The notes below the pieces were generated by a model that made no database searches, was not told the origin of the DNA, and saw nothing but the letters and a program-made list of their open reading frames with translations. A program made the position numbers and the translations under genes. A stretch of 64,000 nt of DNA from Apoderus coryli (lineage: Eukaryota; Arthropoda; Insecta; Coleoptera; Attelabidae), in contig OU452200.1 of assembly GCA_911728435.2 (NCBI GenBank), positions 25,311,715-25,375,714 of the forward strand. Direction: 5' to 3'. Every line of letters begins with the position of its first letter. The first letter of the stretch is position 1. Of this stretch, positions 1 through 11,738 are shown piece after piece.

Positions 1-89
1 AAAACATTCATACCCTGCCTTATTCATAATCATAACATTTAAAATGTATTCTAGATAATAAAATGACCATCAATTCTAAATGCAAGAAA

Positions 90-1450
90 TTAGACAAAAA
101 AAAAATTAACACTCAATAATGGTGACCAGACCGAAGAAGCATACTCAAGCCTAAGGCGCCCTATGGAGTTGTTAAGAGTAAGAGACACAACACCAAGTGT
201 TTTGTGGATCTGAATATAAAACCCTGCATTCAAAGTAATTTTTGAGATATGGTGATTAAAGTTTAAATTGCTGTCGACAAACACACCAACAGTGGCGGCT
301 CGTCAGGGCAGGCAAGGCAGGCAGTGCCTGCTCAGATTTGATTTCAGGGACATTTTTATAATAGTACTTAATTATTCTATGTATCTACTATTATTTTTAT
401 GAATGTGAAAACTGCTCTTATTTTAGTTATTTGTTATATTAATCTCACATCTCACTACTACTACCGCACCAGTCTAACCTAAACGCAGGCACCTAGTCAC
501 CTGCCTGCTTCCTATTAAAATACACGCATATAATTGCATATAAGATTGTATTGGAGAATTTACAAAAATTCCCTAACAGCAGGAAATAAAATGTAGGTAG
601 TATGAAAACTTATATCATACTATCATCAGATTTCTCAAAAAAGTATAAATTTTAGAGATGTCATGGGTTTTTGTAAAAGAATAGACAATAGACAGGTATT
701 TTTATTGTTGCTATATAGGATAGGTACCTACCTAGGTATTTTATTTGTTTAGTGTTATAAATATGTCTCCTTAATTTCTATAGAAGGATACTAGTGTAAG
801 AAAATTTCAAAAACAACCAAATCAAACTGAAATCTATTAATTTTCGTTAATATGAAACCTATTTAAACGCAAATACAATAGTAATATTAAATCCTTGAAA
901 ATGTTCTACTTTTCATTTAAGGTGCTTGACCTTGACAACCTAAAAAATTTTCACTTACGGCGCAATTGTCTTCATATACATTTTTATATTAGTGTCTGCC
1001 TAATTAATTTACCCCCGAGCCGCCACTGCACACCAAGGTCTTAATCAGGGAACACCCTCCAAAATCTTATCATTATTATAGTAATCATGCACTAAAGGAT
1101 GAGCACGCGTAGTAAAAATTATAGTTTTGCATTTGTTAGCATTCAATATAGTTTATTTTTCCATACACAAACAATGCAAAATATTTGCATCTCTTTGCAA
1201 CCGTGAACAATTATCCGAATTGGCATTAATCCGGTACAGCTTCATATCATCAACAAACAGCTAGAAATATCAGAAACAATCTCGTTTATAAATATGAAAA
1301 ATAATAGGGCAGCTAAGTTGCTTCCCTAGGGTGCTCCACTGGTCGCAGTAAGTAAATCAGAACGATAACCGATGGAGTGTATCTTATTGAAGGCTTTAGT
1401 AAAATCTGTATAAATTGCGTCAACCTGCCAACCCTCTGCGATAGCGGCAA
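90..1450 (-). pseudogene. LINE reverse transcriptase remnant, split by a hAT-type MITE
   Basis: Degraded C-terminal half of a non-LTR retrotransposon reverse transcriptase. Minus-strand translation gives YTDFTKAFN near 1400, a stop-broken 'TSGAP-GSNLAALLF' block near 1340, and 'FVDSNLNFNHHIS' plus 'LRLEYASSVWSP' at 115-284. These blocks occur in the same order in the better-preserved LINEs at 29.7-31.8 kb and 43.7-46.4 kb. Several stops and frameshifts break it, and 290-1028 is a later insertion. The family assignment follows from the motif order; the precise clade is not resolved. Confidence 0.7.
290..1028. mobile_element. hAT-type non-autonomous element (MITE), 739 bp, with 8-bp target duplication
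   Basis: Perfect 13-bp terminal inverted repeats CAGTGGCGGCTCG / CGAGCCGCCACTG bound the element. The flanks are an exact 8-bp direct repeat CACACCAA (282-289 and 1029-1036). Removing the element rejoins the interrupted reverse transcriptase remnant. An 8-bp duplication and CAG-initial inverted repeats are typical of the hAT superfamily. I see no transposase ORF inside. Confidence 0.88.
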
Positions 1451-1945
1451 TGATGATGGAAGAGGCCACTGAGGAATAATACGCTTTTGAATTTTGCAAA
1501 ATTTGGGAGAATCGAAATTAAAAAATATTTCCCGAAATTATCTATTCTCATGTCATATATGCTATTTTCTGTTTTTTATTTTTCTTATACGACATGCGTG
1601 GTTTAATTCAGTTTTTAGATAGAATTAAAAGACATAACTCGTTATATATAAAAAAAGATATTTTAATGGTATTTAAATTGTTAATTAAAATTATGAAAAA
1701 TAAAAAGCAGAAACTGGCGCCTATCATTAATAGACACAAAAATGTTTAACAGACCCCCATTTAAAGATATGATCAAACTGGTAACATACGGCCCCGGGGC
1801 ATAAAAAAATTCAAATTCAAAGATTGATGAGATCTGTTATGACTAAAATTATTATATTAAAATCCTTTAGAAGTATTATCAATTGTCTTAAAATAATCCA
1901 TTTCAAAGAGCAGTGAGCTCTACTCCACAAAATACGGTATTTATA
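1451..1945. other. Non-coding AT-rich stretch
   Basis: No ORF, RNA gene or repeat boundary recognised. Confidence 0.6.
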
Positions 1946-2801
1946 CCGGGTGTCCCACCGGGAAGGGATTCGATCGATTATGAAGAAACTACATGGTGGA
2001 ACAATCTGAAAATCTGGTGTAGTACTTAGGTCAGCGGGACCAATTCGGCTAAAATGTTTTCAAGAATCTAGTACTTCCTTATTTCAAATACGACCCTATA
2101 TAAATTATATATTTTTTGGATTCTCCTTGTAATCCTAAACATATTTCATGCATACTATGTTGTACCTATCGCCAGCCGTTTTCGAAATATTTGAAAGTTT
2201 ATGTCAAAAATGACGTTTTCAGAATAAAGAATAATAACAATTTTTTATTATATGGAAGCTTTAATAATTTAATTTGTTAGAATACCCTAGGAGATATAGA
2301 CCTACTTTAGACGCCTACGTATATTTTTTTAGTAAATATTAGTACAGGGTATATGAAAAAAAGGGTAAAAAATCAAATTGAAAAAAGTGTCATAATTCAA
2401 AATTTTTAAATGGCAACCCCCCTTTTATATTTTTATTTTCATCAAAAATAAGGGCAAGTTTATGAAAGGATGTCTAGCCCAAAAACTGATAGTTTTCAAA
2501 ATATTGGCAATTTTACATTTTTCTATTACAATATAGTGATATGAATTTGAAATTTAATTGATTTTAGTTGGCTATGATGGCTTTAGATAGCAAATAAATA
2601 TGACACTTGACAAAAATAATCAACAATTATGACAAATTGTAGTAGTAATAATCATGGCGGGCGTATAAATTATACCTACTAACGAATACTATCTAAATTT
2701 GTTTATTATTTATGGATAATGTGACCATCACCAAAAGTTGTTAAACTAATAATACATATTTTTGAAAGTTTCGTGTCTGTCCCTCCCGGTGGGACACCCG
2801 G
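1946..2801. mobile_element. Foldback mariner-type element, copy 1 (CCGGGTGTCCC family)
   Basis: Starts CCGGGTGTCCCACCGGGAAG and ends CCCGGTGGGACACCCGG, with TA on both sides as expected for Tc1/mariner-type target duplication. It shares long stretches with 5373-6665, including TGACGTTTTCAGAATAAAGA and the segment near 2735 (CACCAAAAGTTGTTAAAC) that in the other copy is part of a transposase fragment. Non-autonomous and rearranged. Confidence 0.75.
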
Positions 2802-2805
2802 TATA

Positions 2806-4373
2806 CACTATTGGACAAAAGTAGAGCAACACTTTCGAAAAATTAGACAAATCTCGATTTTATAATATTAAATGCATGATATCGTATTTAAGAACATCGT
2901 GTCTTAATTATTAACGTAGAGTGCTATTATCGGCTGCAACAGCTTTTTCCAACAATCAAAACACATGAACTGATATTGACGTAAACTTTTAATACAATAT
3001 TGTAATGGGTCAAAAGTAAAGCAACATTTTAATATTTGTCTAAAAAAAAAGGTTTTAGTGACAGTAAAGGTTAAAATATTTTTTGTGCTGGATGAATCAT
3101 GCCAATAGGTATTCCAATTTCGAAAGCATTAAAACAGAGAGTAGTGACTGCATACTTGGAAGGTACAATACAAGCCCCATTGCAAGACGGATTGTTTTTA
3201 CCCAGAGACAGCGTATCCAAAATAATTTCAAGTTACAATGAAAGGGAACAAAAACAACAACTAGGACAGGCAGACGTTTTAAAAGAATTTCCCAAAACGA
3301 TCCTTGGATGTCTGCACCTAGAATAATTGCTGAAATTCCCGAAATTGAGGTTAGTCCACGGACAGTTCAAAGGTTGGTCAAAGTTATTTAGTACACGCTC
3401 AGCTAAAATGCCGCTTATTTCGGCAAGAAATGGAGTGGCTATGCTTGAATTTGCACGTGGAATTTTAAATTGGACAGTAGACGACTGGAAAAAAATTGAA
3501 TTCTGATAGAATGAAGCATGTAAGCAACCAAAGGTTTCACTCCAAATACGTTACACGCACAGGTAAAGGCAATGTTTTCCATGGAGTTGTTTCTAATGGA
3601 ATGCGGTGGGTCGTTTAAACTTCATTAATGACACCATGGATCTATTTGAATATAGAGATCTAATGCAAAATGTAATGTTGCCTTATGCAGAGTGGGAAAT
3701 ACTGTTGCGTTTTATTTTCCAATAGGATAACGATCCAAAACACTTCCGATTTGTTCAAAAATGGTTTCAAGAAAATAACGTTCAGGTTTTGAAGTGAGGA
3801 GGATATAGTCCCAGATAAATCTGGGATATAGTGCCGCCATATCCTCAGACCTTTTATTTTATTTAAAATCTATGGGAAGAAGTTGAACGTGGAATCCGTA
3901 CACACTTGTGTAAACGAATACTTATTCACAAATAAACAATCATTGGTAAATAAAATCAATGAAGGTTGGAGAAACCTTCCCGAAAATACTGTCCAAAAAT
4001 TGATGGCCTCATGCTGCGACGTTGCTGGCAAATAATAAATAATAATGGATATTCTATTAATAATTAACATAATACTTCTAGCTATTTTAATTATTAAATG
4101 TGTTGAATGATTTTTTATCGTAATATGTAAAATAAACTACTCTTGACACCTTTTGTTGCTTTACTTTTGGCGCACTTCATTTCGTCGATCTTTATAATTA
4201 TAAATATTTCTGTACCTTCATTTCGTTTAAAGTGTACTAAAATATTGTGAAATATTACTAATATTGCGGATAATATTTCATTAAAATTAGCTGGCGATTA
4301 CAATAATATTAAATTAGTTTTTCAAATTCAAAGAAATAAAAGCACTTTGTCGCTCTACTTTTGTCAAATAGTG
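2806..4373 (+). pseudogene. Tc1-like transposon with decayed transposase
   Basis: Ends are inverted repeats of about 22 bp (CACTATTGGACAAAAGTAGA at the left, its complement with one indel at the right) flanked by TA. Inside on the + strand is a broken Tc1/mariner-superfamily transposase. An HTH-like N-terminus opens at 3099 (MPIGIPISKALKQRVVTAYL) and is followed by SPRTVQRLVK near 3353. A central block in another frame is near 3510-3610 (SKYVTRTGKGNVFHGVVSNG), and LWEEVERGIRTHL is near 3866. Many stops and shifts: not functional. It abuts the preceding foldback element directly (TA-TA junction at 2802-2805). Confidence 0.8.
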
Positions 4374-4374
4374 T

Positions 4375-4548
4375 ATGTTCAAATCAAGGAGGAACATAGC
4401 CAGACCTGTTTTGGAATATTATTAATGTTTGAATTTTCCATGTAAAAAGATATATAGGAATATATGTAAATTCTATGTGATATGCCACTGAAGATAGAAT
4501 AGAATATTCCGAAACATGTCTGGCTATGTTCTTCCTTGATTTGAACAT
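4375..4548. mobile_element. Small foldback (hairpin) element
   Basis: The outer ~45 nt on each side are nearly perfect inverted complements (ATGTTCAAATCAAGGA at the left, its complement ending at 4548), with about 85 nt between. It lies immediately next to the right end of the Tc1-like element. No coding content. Confidence 0.6.
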
Positions 4549-5370
4549 CTATAAATAACATATTTTGTGGAGTAGACGTCGTATCATTTCCAAATATGAT
4601 CAAATGATTTACGTCAACGAGCAAATTTAAAACAAAAGGTCACAATTTTCTGCTCTAAACCTAACAAGGAAAACTGAACATTGGGAAAACGGCAAATGAT
4701 TCTCCATCAACACAATTCCCTAGTACCAATAATAATTATAAATTGGAAGTGGATGTGAAGTTTTCTCCTATTTGGTAAGATTATGTATTTTTAGGAGGAT
4801 TCTAGAAATAGCCCAATTACACAAAATTATATTATCGGTCAGCTTTTAACTAAAAACAGTACTTTTTTTTCAAACAACCCGATATTTTTGAAAATTATAA
4901 TTAATATTTATTGAACTTACCTCCACTGTTCGTTACTATTATTAAAAAAAGTACAAACACCACAATACCTAACACAATAATTGTAACTAATAATTTTCTA
5001 TCCCTTGTAGGGTATTTGCTTAGACCGTTCTTAATCCACCACATGTTTGCTATTAATTTTAAAATACCTAGTAACCTTTCAGGCTTTATTGGATTATCTA
5101 AACAAGTAATTGAAACTACTTTTCACAGCACACTAAAGAAGAAAAGTGTGACTAATAGCAATTAACTTTACTAAATACATTTTATTAACCCGAAAATGTT
5201 AGACATCGTTTAATTTAGTTAGTCATTACTTAATTAGATGCTTACTTAATTCTAAGAGGTCTAGAAGTTAGATAATTTTTGTTTTGTTCAATCATTGGCG
5301 TGTGCCACCGTATAGAAAATCTAGGTAAGACCGTAACGATTATTTTTTACACAATTGAGAAATAATAATA
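4549..5370. other. Non-coding stretch
   Basis: AT-rich. An open frame at 4911-5165 has low-complexity composition and no recognisable family, so it is not called as a gene. Confidence 0.5.
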
Positions 5371-5372
5371 TA

Positions 5373-6665
5373 CCGGGTGTCCCACCGGGAAGGGATTCGA
5401 TCGATTATAGAGATACACACTTTGGAACAATCTGAGGATCTGGTGTGGTACTTAGGTCGACGGGACCAATTCGGCTAAAATGTTTTCAAGAATCTAGCAT
5501 TTCCGGTTATACCGGAAATGGGTGTCAACTTCCTTATTTCAAAATTATATTTTTTTTTGGATTCTCCTTCTAATTCTAAACATATTTCATACAAATATGT
5601 TATACCTATCGCCAGCCGTTTTCGAAATATTTGAAATTTTATGTCAAAAATGACGTTTTCAGAATAAAGAATAATAACAATTTTTTATTATATGGAAGCC
5701 TTAATAATTTAATTTGTTAGAATATCCTAGGAGATATAAACGTACTTTAGCCGCCTACGTATATTTTTTTAGTAAATATTAATACAGGGTATTTGAAAAA
5801 AAGGGTAAAAATCAAATTGAGAAAAGTGTCATAATTCAAAATTTTGAAATGACAACCCCCCATTTTATATTTCTTTTAATTTTTTTGCCAGGTACCCAGA
5901 AAAACACAAGCCATCACCAAAAGTTGTTAAACCTATTTGTGACGATGAAGCTGTACTGGGGTACTTCACAGCATATCCTACGACATCACTGAGAAAATTT
6001 GCAGTGGAGTCTGGATTTTCTAAAATCACCATTCTCCATAAATAATAAACAAATTTAGATGGTATTCGTTAGTATAATTTATACGCCCGCCATGATTATT
6101 ACTACTAATACTAATTAATGTCTACAATTTGTCATAGTTGTTGACTATTTTGGCTAGTGTCATATTTATTTGCTATCTAAAGCCATTATGGCGAACTAAA
6201 ATCAATTAAATTTCAAATTCATATCACTATACACTGTGTAAATATTTACTAAAAAAAAACATAATATAGGCGGCAAAGTTAGGTCTATATGTTCTAGGAT
6301 ATTCTAACAAATTAAACTATTAAAGCTTCCATATAATAAAAAATTGTTATTATTCTCTATTTTGAAAACGTCATTTTTAACATAAAATTTCAAATATTTC
6401 TAAAACGGCTGGCGATAGGTATAACATATTATGCATGAAATATGTTTAGAATGACAAAGAATCCAAAAAAAATATAATTTACATAGGGTCGCATTTGAAA
6501 TAAGGACGTTGACACCAATTTCCGGTATAACCGGAAGTGGTAGATTCTTGAAAACATTTTAGCCGAATTTGTTCCGTCGACCTAAGTACTACACCAGATT
6601 TTCAGATTTTTCCACAGTGTAGTTTCTCCATAATAGATCGAATCCCTTCCCGGTGGGACACCCGG
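5373..6665. mobile_element. Foldback mariner-type element, copy 2, with long inverted arms
   Basis: Same termini as the element at 1946-2801, with TA at the left and a mutated TG at the right. The two arms (about 5373-5880 and 6060-6665) are inverted copies of one another: both contain the GGTTATACCGGAA-type motif, the 'AAAATGTTTTCAAGAATCTA' segment and TGACGTTTTCAGAATA. The unpaired centre carries a transposase fragment (separate entry). Confidence 0.8.
5911..6039 (+). pseudogene. Mariner transposase HTH fragment inside the foldback element
   Basis: A 43-codon open stretch with no stop, reading VKPICDDEAVLGYFTAYPTT then SLRKFAVESGFSKITIL. This matches the second helix-turn-helix region of mariner transposases; compare [20 protein letters not shown] in the intact transposase at 42142-43215. 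Only this piece of the gene remains, so the element is a gutted derivative of an autonomous mariner. Confidence 0.6.
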
Positions 6666-7754
6666 TGTATTCAATTCATTTCTTTAAATTTGCAAATATC
6701 TTTGATTAGTTAAAATGCCATCCAACAAATATATGGTCCTATAACTCATTCATTCACAATAGTGACCAAAACATTGACAGACTGGGTATTTGTTGTACAC
6801 CAGTAGCGACAGTTTTGTCTATTTATCATACCATTCAGAAATTTGTTTTTTCTAATTTTTTATCACGTTTAAATTGGAGGTCACAGGTCACACTGTCTTA
6901 TTTGGAACCGTTAACTAGAATTTAAAGACCAAAGAAACTTTAACAATTAGAGATGTTTGTATGAGTGCGTTTGTGCTATTTAACTGTAAATATATTATAA
7001 ATTTTATCATATCAAATACTGGTAGGGTCTTATGGAGAATCAAACAAATTAATTATATACCATAAGAAAAATATGTACAATTACGTTTATCTATTATTAT
7101 ACACGATTGATCTTGTATACTCTTCTTTTACGTTAAAAACGGGCAACTTAGGGCCGGTTTAGCCAACGTTTTTCTATAACGCAGTGAATATGATTAGTCG
7201 TAAGTTTTGTAACAGTTTTAGTGTATAATGCATAACAAAAGCGAAAATGCAAAAGTGACATGTGCGAGCGGGACTTTCGGTCCTGACTGTATATGCATTA
7301 ATATGTAAATAGAAAATTTTCTGAAACATTAATAATTGTGAAGTCGCTCATTTGTTTGCAATTTCACAGAGATTTAAGTAGCTTATTAATACACAATAAT
7401 AACGAAAAGCAAAAATCTTTACTGCAAGGGAAATATTAGTTATTAAAATGTTTTTATTATGTGTTTGTTTTATTTATTGTTAGTTACTCCGATCTAATAG
7501 AAAATTTGTAAATTTAAAATTATAAATAAAATATTAAATTCAGTTATTTTTGAAAATTATAAAAAAAACGAATTAAAATTTAGTAGGTATTTTGAAATGT
7601 TATTATTTCTAGGTATACGGTTTGTGAGTATGAAAAATACACTTTTTTCTTATTCTATTAACATAGCAGCAGTTAGTAGTCATATCCATTAATCTAACCT
7701 ATACAACCAATAAAGATAGTCAGATAAAGTAAGCCTTTGCGGATATAGTTTATG
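6666..7754. other. Non-coding stretch
   Basis: About 1.1 kb, AT-rich. No ORF, RNA or repeat boundary recognised. Confidence 0.5.
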
Positions 7755-8031
7755 CAGGGTGACATAGAAAAAAGTACATTGCATAGTGCCACACAATAGA
7801 GGACACTAAAATAAGAAAAAAAGTTCCCATGAACACGGGTCCTCAAGGCCTTCGGTTAAAAGGGAATTTTAATTTTTTTTTGGGTTTTTTTGAATATCTT
7901 TAGCCAGAGACGCAAGAAATGGATAAAATGTGGTATACAGGAGTTTTTTATCATGCTAAATTCAAATATGATCTTAGTTTTATGATTACTGTAATTCGAA
8001 GTCACCAATATTTATTTAATTTTTTTTATTA

Positions 8032-9477
8032 ATGTGTGGGCAGGTATTATCGACAAATACTTAATTGGCCCATTTCGATTGACAGGTATACTGTATCGAA
8101 ATTTCTGGGAGAATTATTTAAACACATTATTAGAGGATGTCCCATTGGCCATTATTGGAAGAATGTATTCAATCAATCAAATCAACTTTATTGTTCCGAA
8201 AACATACAGTTTTCCAACAATGAGCTCGGTTTGATACATACAATACTACAATAACATTATAACAACTTAACTATCATCCTATCCAATTAACAAATATATA
8301 AACAAAAGAAAAATAACACAAAGAAAAAAAAACAATCCAATAATAATATGAAAACTAAAAAGAGAACAAAAACAAACTACAACTACAAACACAATTCCTA
8401 CTCGTTCATAATAAATGATATTAATTTAAGGATATCCACAATAAACGAGCAGATCCGCTTGGCTAACCGCAGATTAATACGATTTAGGGCACTAACCAAG
8501 TCATCAAGGGATGATACCGCGGGTTGTGCCCACCTAATTGGGGCATAAATTGGGCATTCAAACAGAATGTGATGTAAAGTTTCTCGGACATTTAGGTTAC
8601 ATATGGTGCACGTCTCCCTTGGTCTGATCAGATAAACTGAGCCTTTATTTGTGAACTTAATAAAATATTTGTTTGGCACACGGAGGTGCGAGATAATGCG
8701 AATGATGTCTATGGTTGTTTTCATGTGCAGAAAGGGCTGTGCGTGTTTAAAATAAGTTAGGTGAGGGTATAATGTTAAAAAGGTTGATCTACATGCTTGG
8801 TTTTTGTCTAATGTTTGAAGTTTGTCGAAATACATAGTAAGAATGTTTTTCTTATTTTTTCCTAAGAATCTACTGTTCATTTGGGGTGACCAGGGAAAGT
8901 CAAAGTCAATAAATCCAAATAGGTTTTTAACTTGTTCTGCCCAATTGTAAATAATATATATAATAGAGTTATCCAAGAGGTGCAACTGTCTTATAAAACA
9001 TAATTTTGGCAGTCTGTTGTCATCCATCTCTAAGATTTTGATAACCCAATTGAGGGTAAGCTTAACGAGTGAGTAAACAAGTTTTACTCTCCCTGCTTCT
9101 ACTCGGACAACGGAGTTATTGGAAGAATGTATTACCTGCATGATGAGGCGCCAGCTCACTTTTCTCGAGTGGCAAGGGAATATTTGGACAGGAGATTTGG
9201 AAATATGTGGATTGGTCGAGGAGGACCTGTACCTTGGCCAGCTCGTAGTCCCAACCTTAATCCCCTCGATTTTTCATTTTCGGGATTTATGAAAAATTAA
9301 GTTTATGCAGTAGAAATACATAATGAAGAACAATTATGCATAAGAATTATGGAATCGGCAAATAGATTTCGTAATAACCCAGGAATATTTCAAAGATGCC
9401 GTCAATCATTAAGAAAAAGAATGGAAAAATGTATTGTAGTACAAGGCGAACAATTTGAACATCTACTAAAAACTTAA
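8032..9477 (+). pseudogene. Mariner transposase, N-terminus deleted, interrupted by a LINE
   Basis: Readable in two blocks. Block 1 (8032-8169): VWAGIIDKYLIGPFRLTGIL and LLEDVPLAIIGRM. Block 2 (9134-9477): HDEAPAHFSRVAREYLDRRF, WIGRGGPVPWPARSPNLNPL, and the C-terminus ending EQFEHLLKT plus stop. Spacing from the second catalytic Asp (HDEAPAH) to the Asp of NPLD is 41 residues, as in DD41D mariners. The HTH region and the first catalytic Asp are missing, the usual SPD is SPN, and a stop follows FMKN. Inactive. Confidence 0.8.
8170..9115 (-). mobile_element. 5'-truncated LINE, C-terminal domain and 3' end
   Basis: Inserted into the mariner transposase with an exact 18-bp target duplication TTATTGGAAGAATGTATT (8152-8169 and 9116-9133). 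The minus-strand ORF (stop near 8398, continuing to the insertion edge) encodes the C-terminal part of a non-LTR polyprotein. It ends in the zinc-binding motif CTICNLNVRETLHHILFEC (C-x2-C-x7-H-x4-C), typical of several LINE clades. The 3' end is AATAAAGTTGATTTGATTG, with short ATTG-type repeats as tail. Classic 5'-truncated target-primed insertion; the host-like ORF here is not a cellular gene. Confidence 0.85.
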
Positions 9478-10563
9478 TGTTTTGTTTTAATTAATCATAT
9501 TTTTCATCATAACATTAAAATGTAATTGTTGAAGTATTTATCATTGTTTTTGCAAAGGTTTCTTTGGTGCTTTTTGAATAATTTGCGTGCATTTTCGGCT
9601 TTTAGATGCATTTGTACTGGAACCATTGCTTCTAGCGACTTGGATAAGGTATACCTCTGTTCGGGAAACTCCCGAACAAATTAATTTATTATTATTTTAT
9701 AAATCTATATTTGTTTTTGTATGACTTTACCATTGCCCAAGATCTGGATGACATCGTCATCAATATTACTGGGTTTGTTTATTTTTGTTACTAATATGTG
9801 TAAAACCAAGGCATTGGCTTTTTTCTCTTTGTTAGAGTTGAGATTTAGAAAGATGTTAGATTGAATAAGACACAAAACCCCTCGCTCTCTTCACTCACGT
9901 TGTTTTTGTATATATTTATGAAGTTTTGCACTCAAAAACCCCCAAAATTAGTTTGTAAGAGTATTCCCCAGTATTAGTTTGGTGTATGTAAAATTTAAGT
10001 GTATCGGTGTTAATATTAAAAACAATTGAAAATTGAACTTTGAATAAACCGCACAGATTGTTAAATTAATACCCCTAAAGATTAATGTCATATTTGATAC
10101 TATGTAAAACCTGTACATGAATATTTATAATATAGTCTATTGATATTACACCGTACAATAGAATTTATGGTGGTGAAAAACGTCAAATTCTCCAACAACC
10201 TCTCTTAAGTACAAAATTTACAAGGGTAAACAAATTTTTTCAGTCGAAAATGACATACAGTGTATAGAAAAAAAGTTACGACCGATTCAATAGGGATGGA
10301 ACCCTCTATGTAGCGACCTCTATCAGTAATCACAAAACTAAGATCATATATGAATTTAGCATGATAAAAAACCCCTGTATACCACATTTTATCCATTTCT
10401 TGCGTCTCTGGCTAAAGATATTCAAAAAAACCCAAAAATAAAATAGAATTGAACACTTTTAACCGAAGGCCTTGCGGACCCGTGTTAATGGAAACTTTTT
10501 TTCATATTTTAGTGTCTTCTATTGTGTGACACTATGCAATGTACTTTTTTCTATGTCACCCTG

Positions 10564-11229
10564 TATAAATAAAGGACACTTAATTTGTTTTGTTCTGTTC
10601 TGTTAACTTTGTATATTTCGAATTCCATTTAATGATTCAATATAAATTTATTTAGGTATAACATTTACAGTACGGCACTGTTAGAAAGGTGTGCAGATAA
10701 TATAACTATACCTACCTACCATCAAGTCACGGACTTTTTTATAAGGAGTCCGTGTATTAAATACCTATGTTATTATAATTTTGTTAGTTTTTCAGCGCAC
10801 ACAGATTTAGTCGAAATTCTAATTATTATTATTTTTGCAAACGAGATCATCATCATCATTTGTAGTAAATACACAGATTTAATAGACTCTATGTGGTAAT
10901 TATATAAGTTCCTACACTCGTGCTCTCTACATGTAGGTAGTGCAAGTTTCAAATTGTGGGAGTCTGGCGTTTGTAACGGTTTTATCTACTTATTTATGAC
11001 ATTTATATGTATAAGTGATTTTCTATATATTCATACCTACAACGTATCACCCACTTAATGATATATCAGTATTCCTAATAATAACTAGTATTTCTTTGTC
11101 ATGACAGCTTTAAATTTTTAAATAAGATCCCCTCTAATTACTTGATGATTACGACATATTGTTGATGTAAAACAAAACAATTACTACATTTTTCATATAC
11201 GTGCCTAATATTTTCTTATCCACGAATAT
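10564..11229. other. Non-coding stretch
   Basis: No gene seen. Short ATT microsatellites and a CATCATCATCAT run near 10849. Confidence 0.5.
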
Positions 11230-11738
11230 AAAAAAAATCGGTTGTGTCGCTCCAAAACACTCCCGATAAGATATAATATAATCAAAAATATATGACCTGC
11301 GTAAGGTAACAGAATTTTAATTATTATTATTATTATTGTATTATTTACAATAAAATAACGTAACGAACTAACTACTGTATTCAAAAATTTGAAAAAAAAA
11401 TATTGTCAGAGCTGGGAATCGAACCCAGAACTTTTCGCATGCGAAGCGCACGCTCTGCCAATGGCGCTAAAAACCTTTTATCAAAAAATTACTGTATTAT
11501 ATTCTAATAAGAGTGATAGGTTCCAACTATACTTAACTGGTGAAATTTTAAATGCAATTTTTTCGAGAATTATGGGAGCAAATATCAAAAGTAACCTATC
11601 GCTGTAAAGCAGATGACAAATGCTTTAAAATGATGTATCACTCAACCCCTACTGCTATTTGAAAATTTAGCGGTTGTGTGATTATATTATAGCTCATCAT
11701 GTCGGGGAAGTTTTGGGGCAACACAACCGATTTTTTTT
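11230..11738. mobile_element. Short inverted-repeat element carrying a tRNA-like sequence
   Basis: Arms 11230-11283 and 11678-11738 are inverted imperfect copies (shared core AAAAAAAATCGGTTGTGT, then CCAAAAC, then ATATAATATAATC). The segment 11575-11660 recurs at about 23884-23965 (shared AAATATCAAAAGTAACCTAT and GCTGTAAAGCAGAT), so part of it belongs to a dispersed repeat. Class unresolved. Confidence 0.55.
11404..11475 (-). other. tRNA-Ala(CGC)-like sequence, not a functional tRNA
   Basis: Read on the minus strand it has a D-arm-like TAGCGCCATTGGCAGAGC, an anticodon arm with loop TTCGCAT (anticodon CGC) and a perfect T-arm CTGGGTTCGATTCCCAG. The 5' side (AGGTTTT) cannot pair with the 3' side (CTCTGAC), so the acceptor stem is lost. 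Best read as a tRNA pseudogene or the head of a tRNA-derived SINE. Confidence 0.6.

Larger units (their letters stand above)
7755..10563 (+). mobile_element. DD41D-type mariner with ~240-bp inverted repeats, split by a LINE
   Basis: Begins CAGGGTGACATAG and ends with its complement. The inverted repeats run 7755-7991 and 10324-10563 and stay recognisable over their full length (shared words include CAGAGACGCAAGAAATGGAT). The right flank is TA; the left flank has mutated to TG. The interior holds a dead transposase and a nested LINE. The stretch 9478-10323 between the transposase end and the right repeat shows nothing recognisable. Confidence 0.85.

Noticed and set aside
4911..5165. 84-codon ORF
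   Set aside because: Composition is low complexity, there is no recognisable domain and no supporting context.
8398..9159. 253-codon minus-strand ORF as a possible host gene
   Set aside because: It lies within an insertion bounded by an 18-bp target duplication, ends in the LINE-type zinc motif, and its first codons come from the interrupted mariner.
11404..11475. Functional tRNA-Ala gene
   Set aside because: The 5' and 3' acceptor strands cannot pair; only the D-, anticodon- and T-arm-like parts survive.
11389..11607. 72-codon ORF across the tRNA-like region
   Set aside because: It overlaps a tRNA-like sequence and a dispersed repeat, and the translated sequence has no recognisable family.
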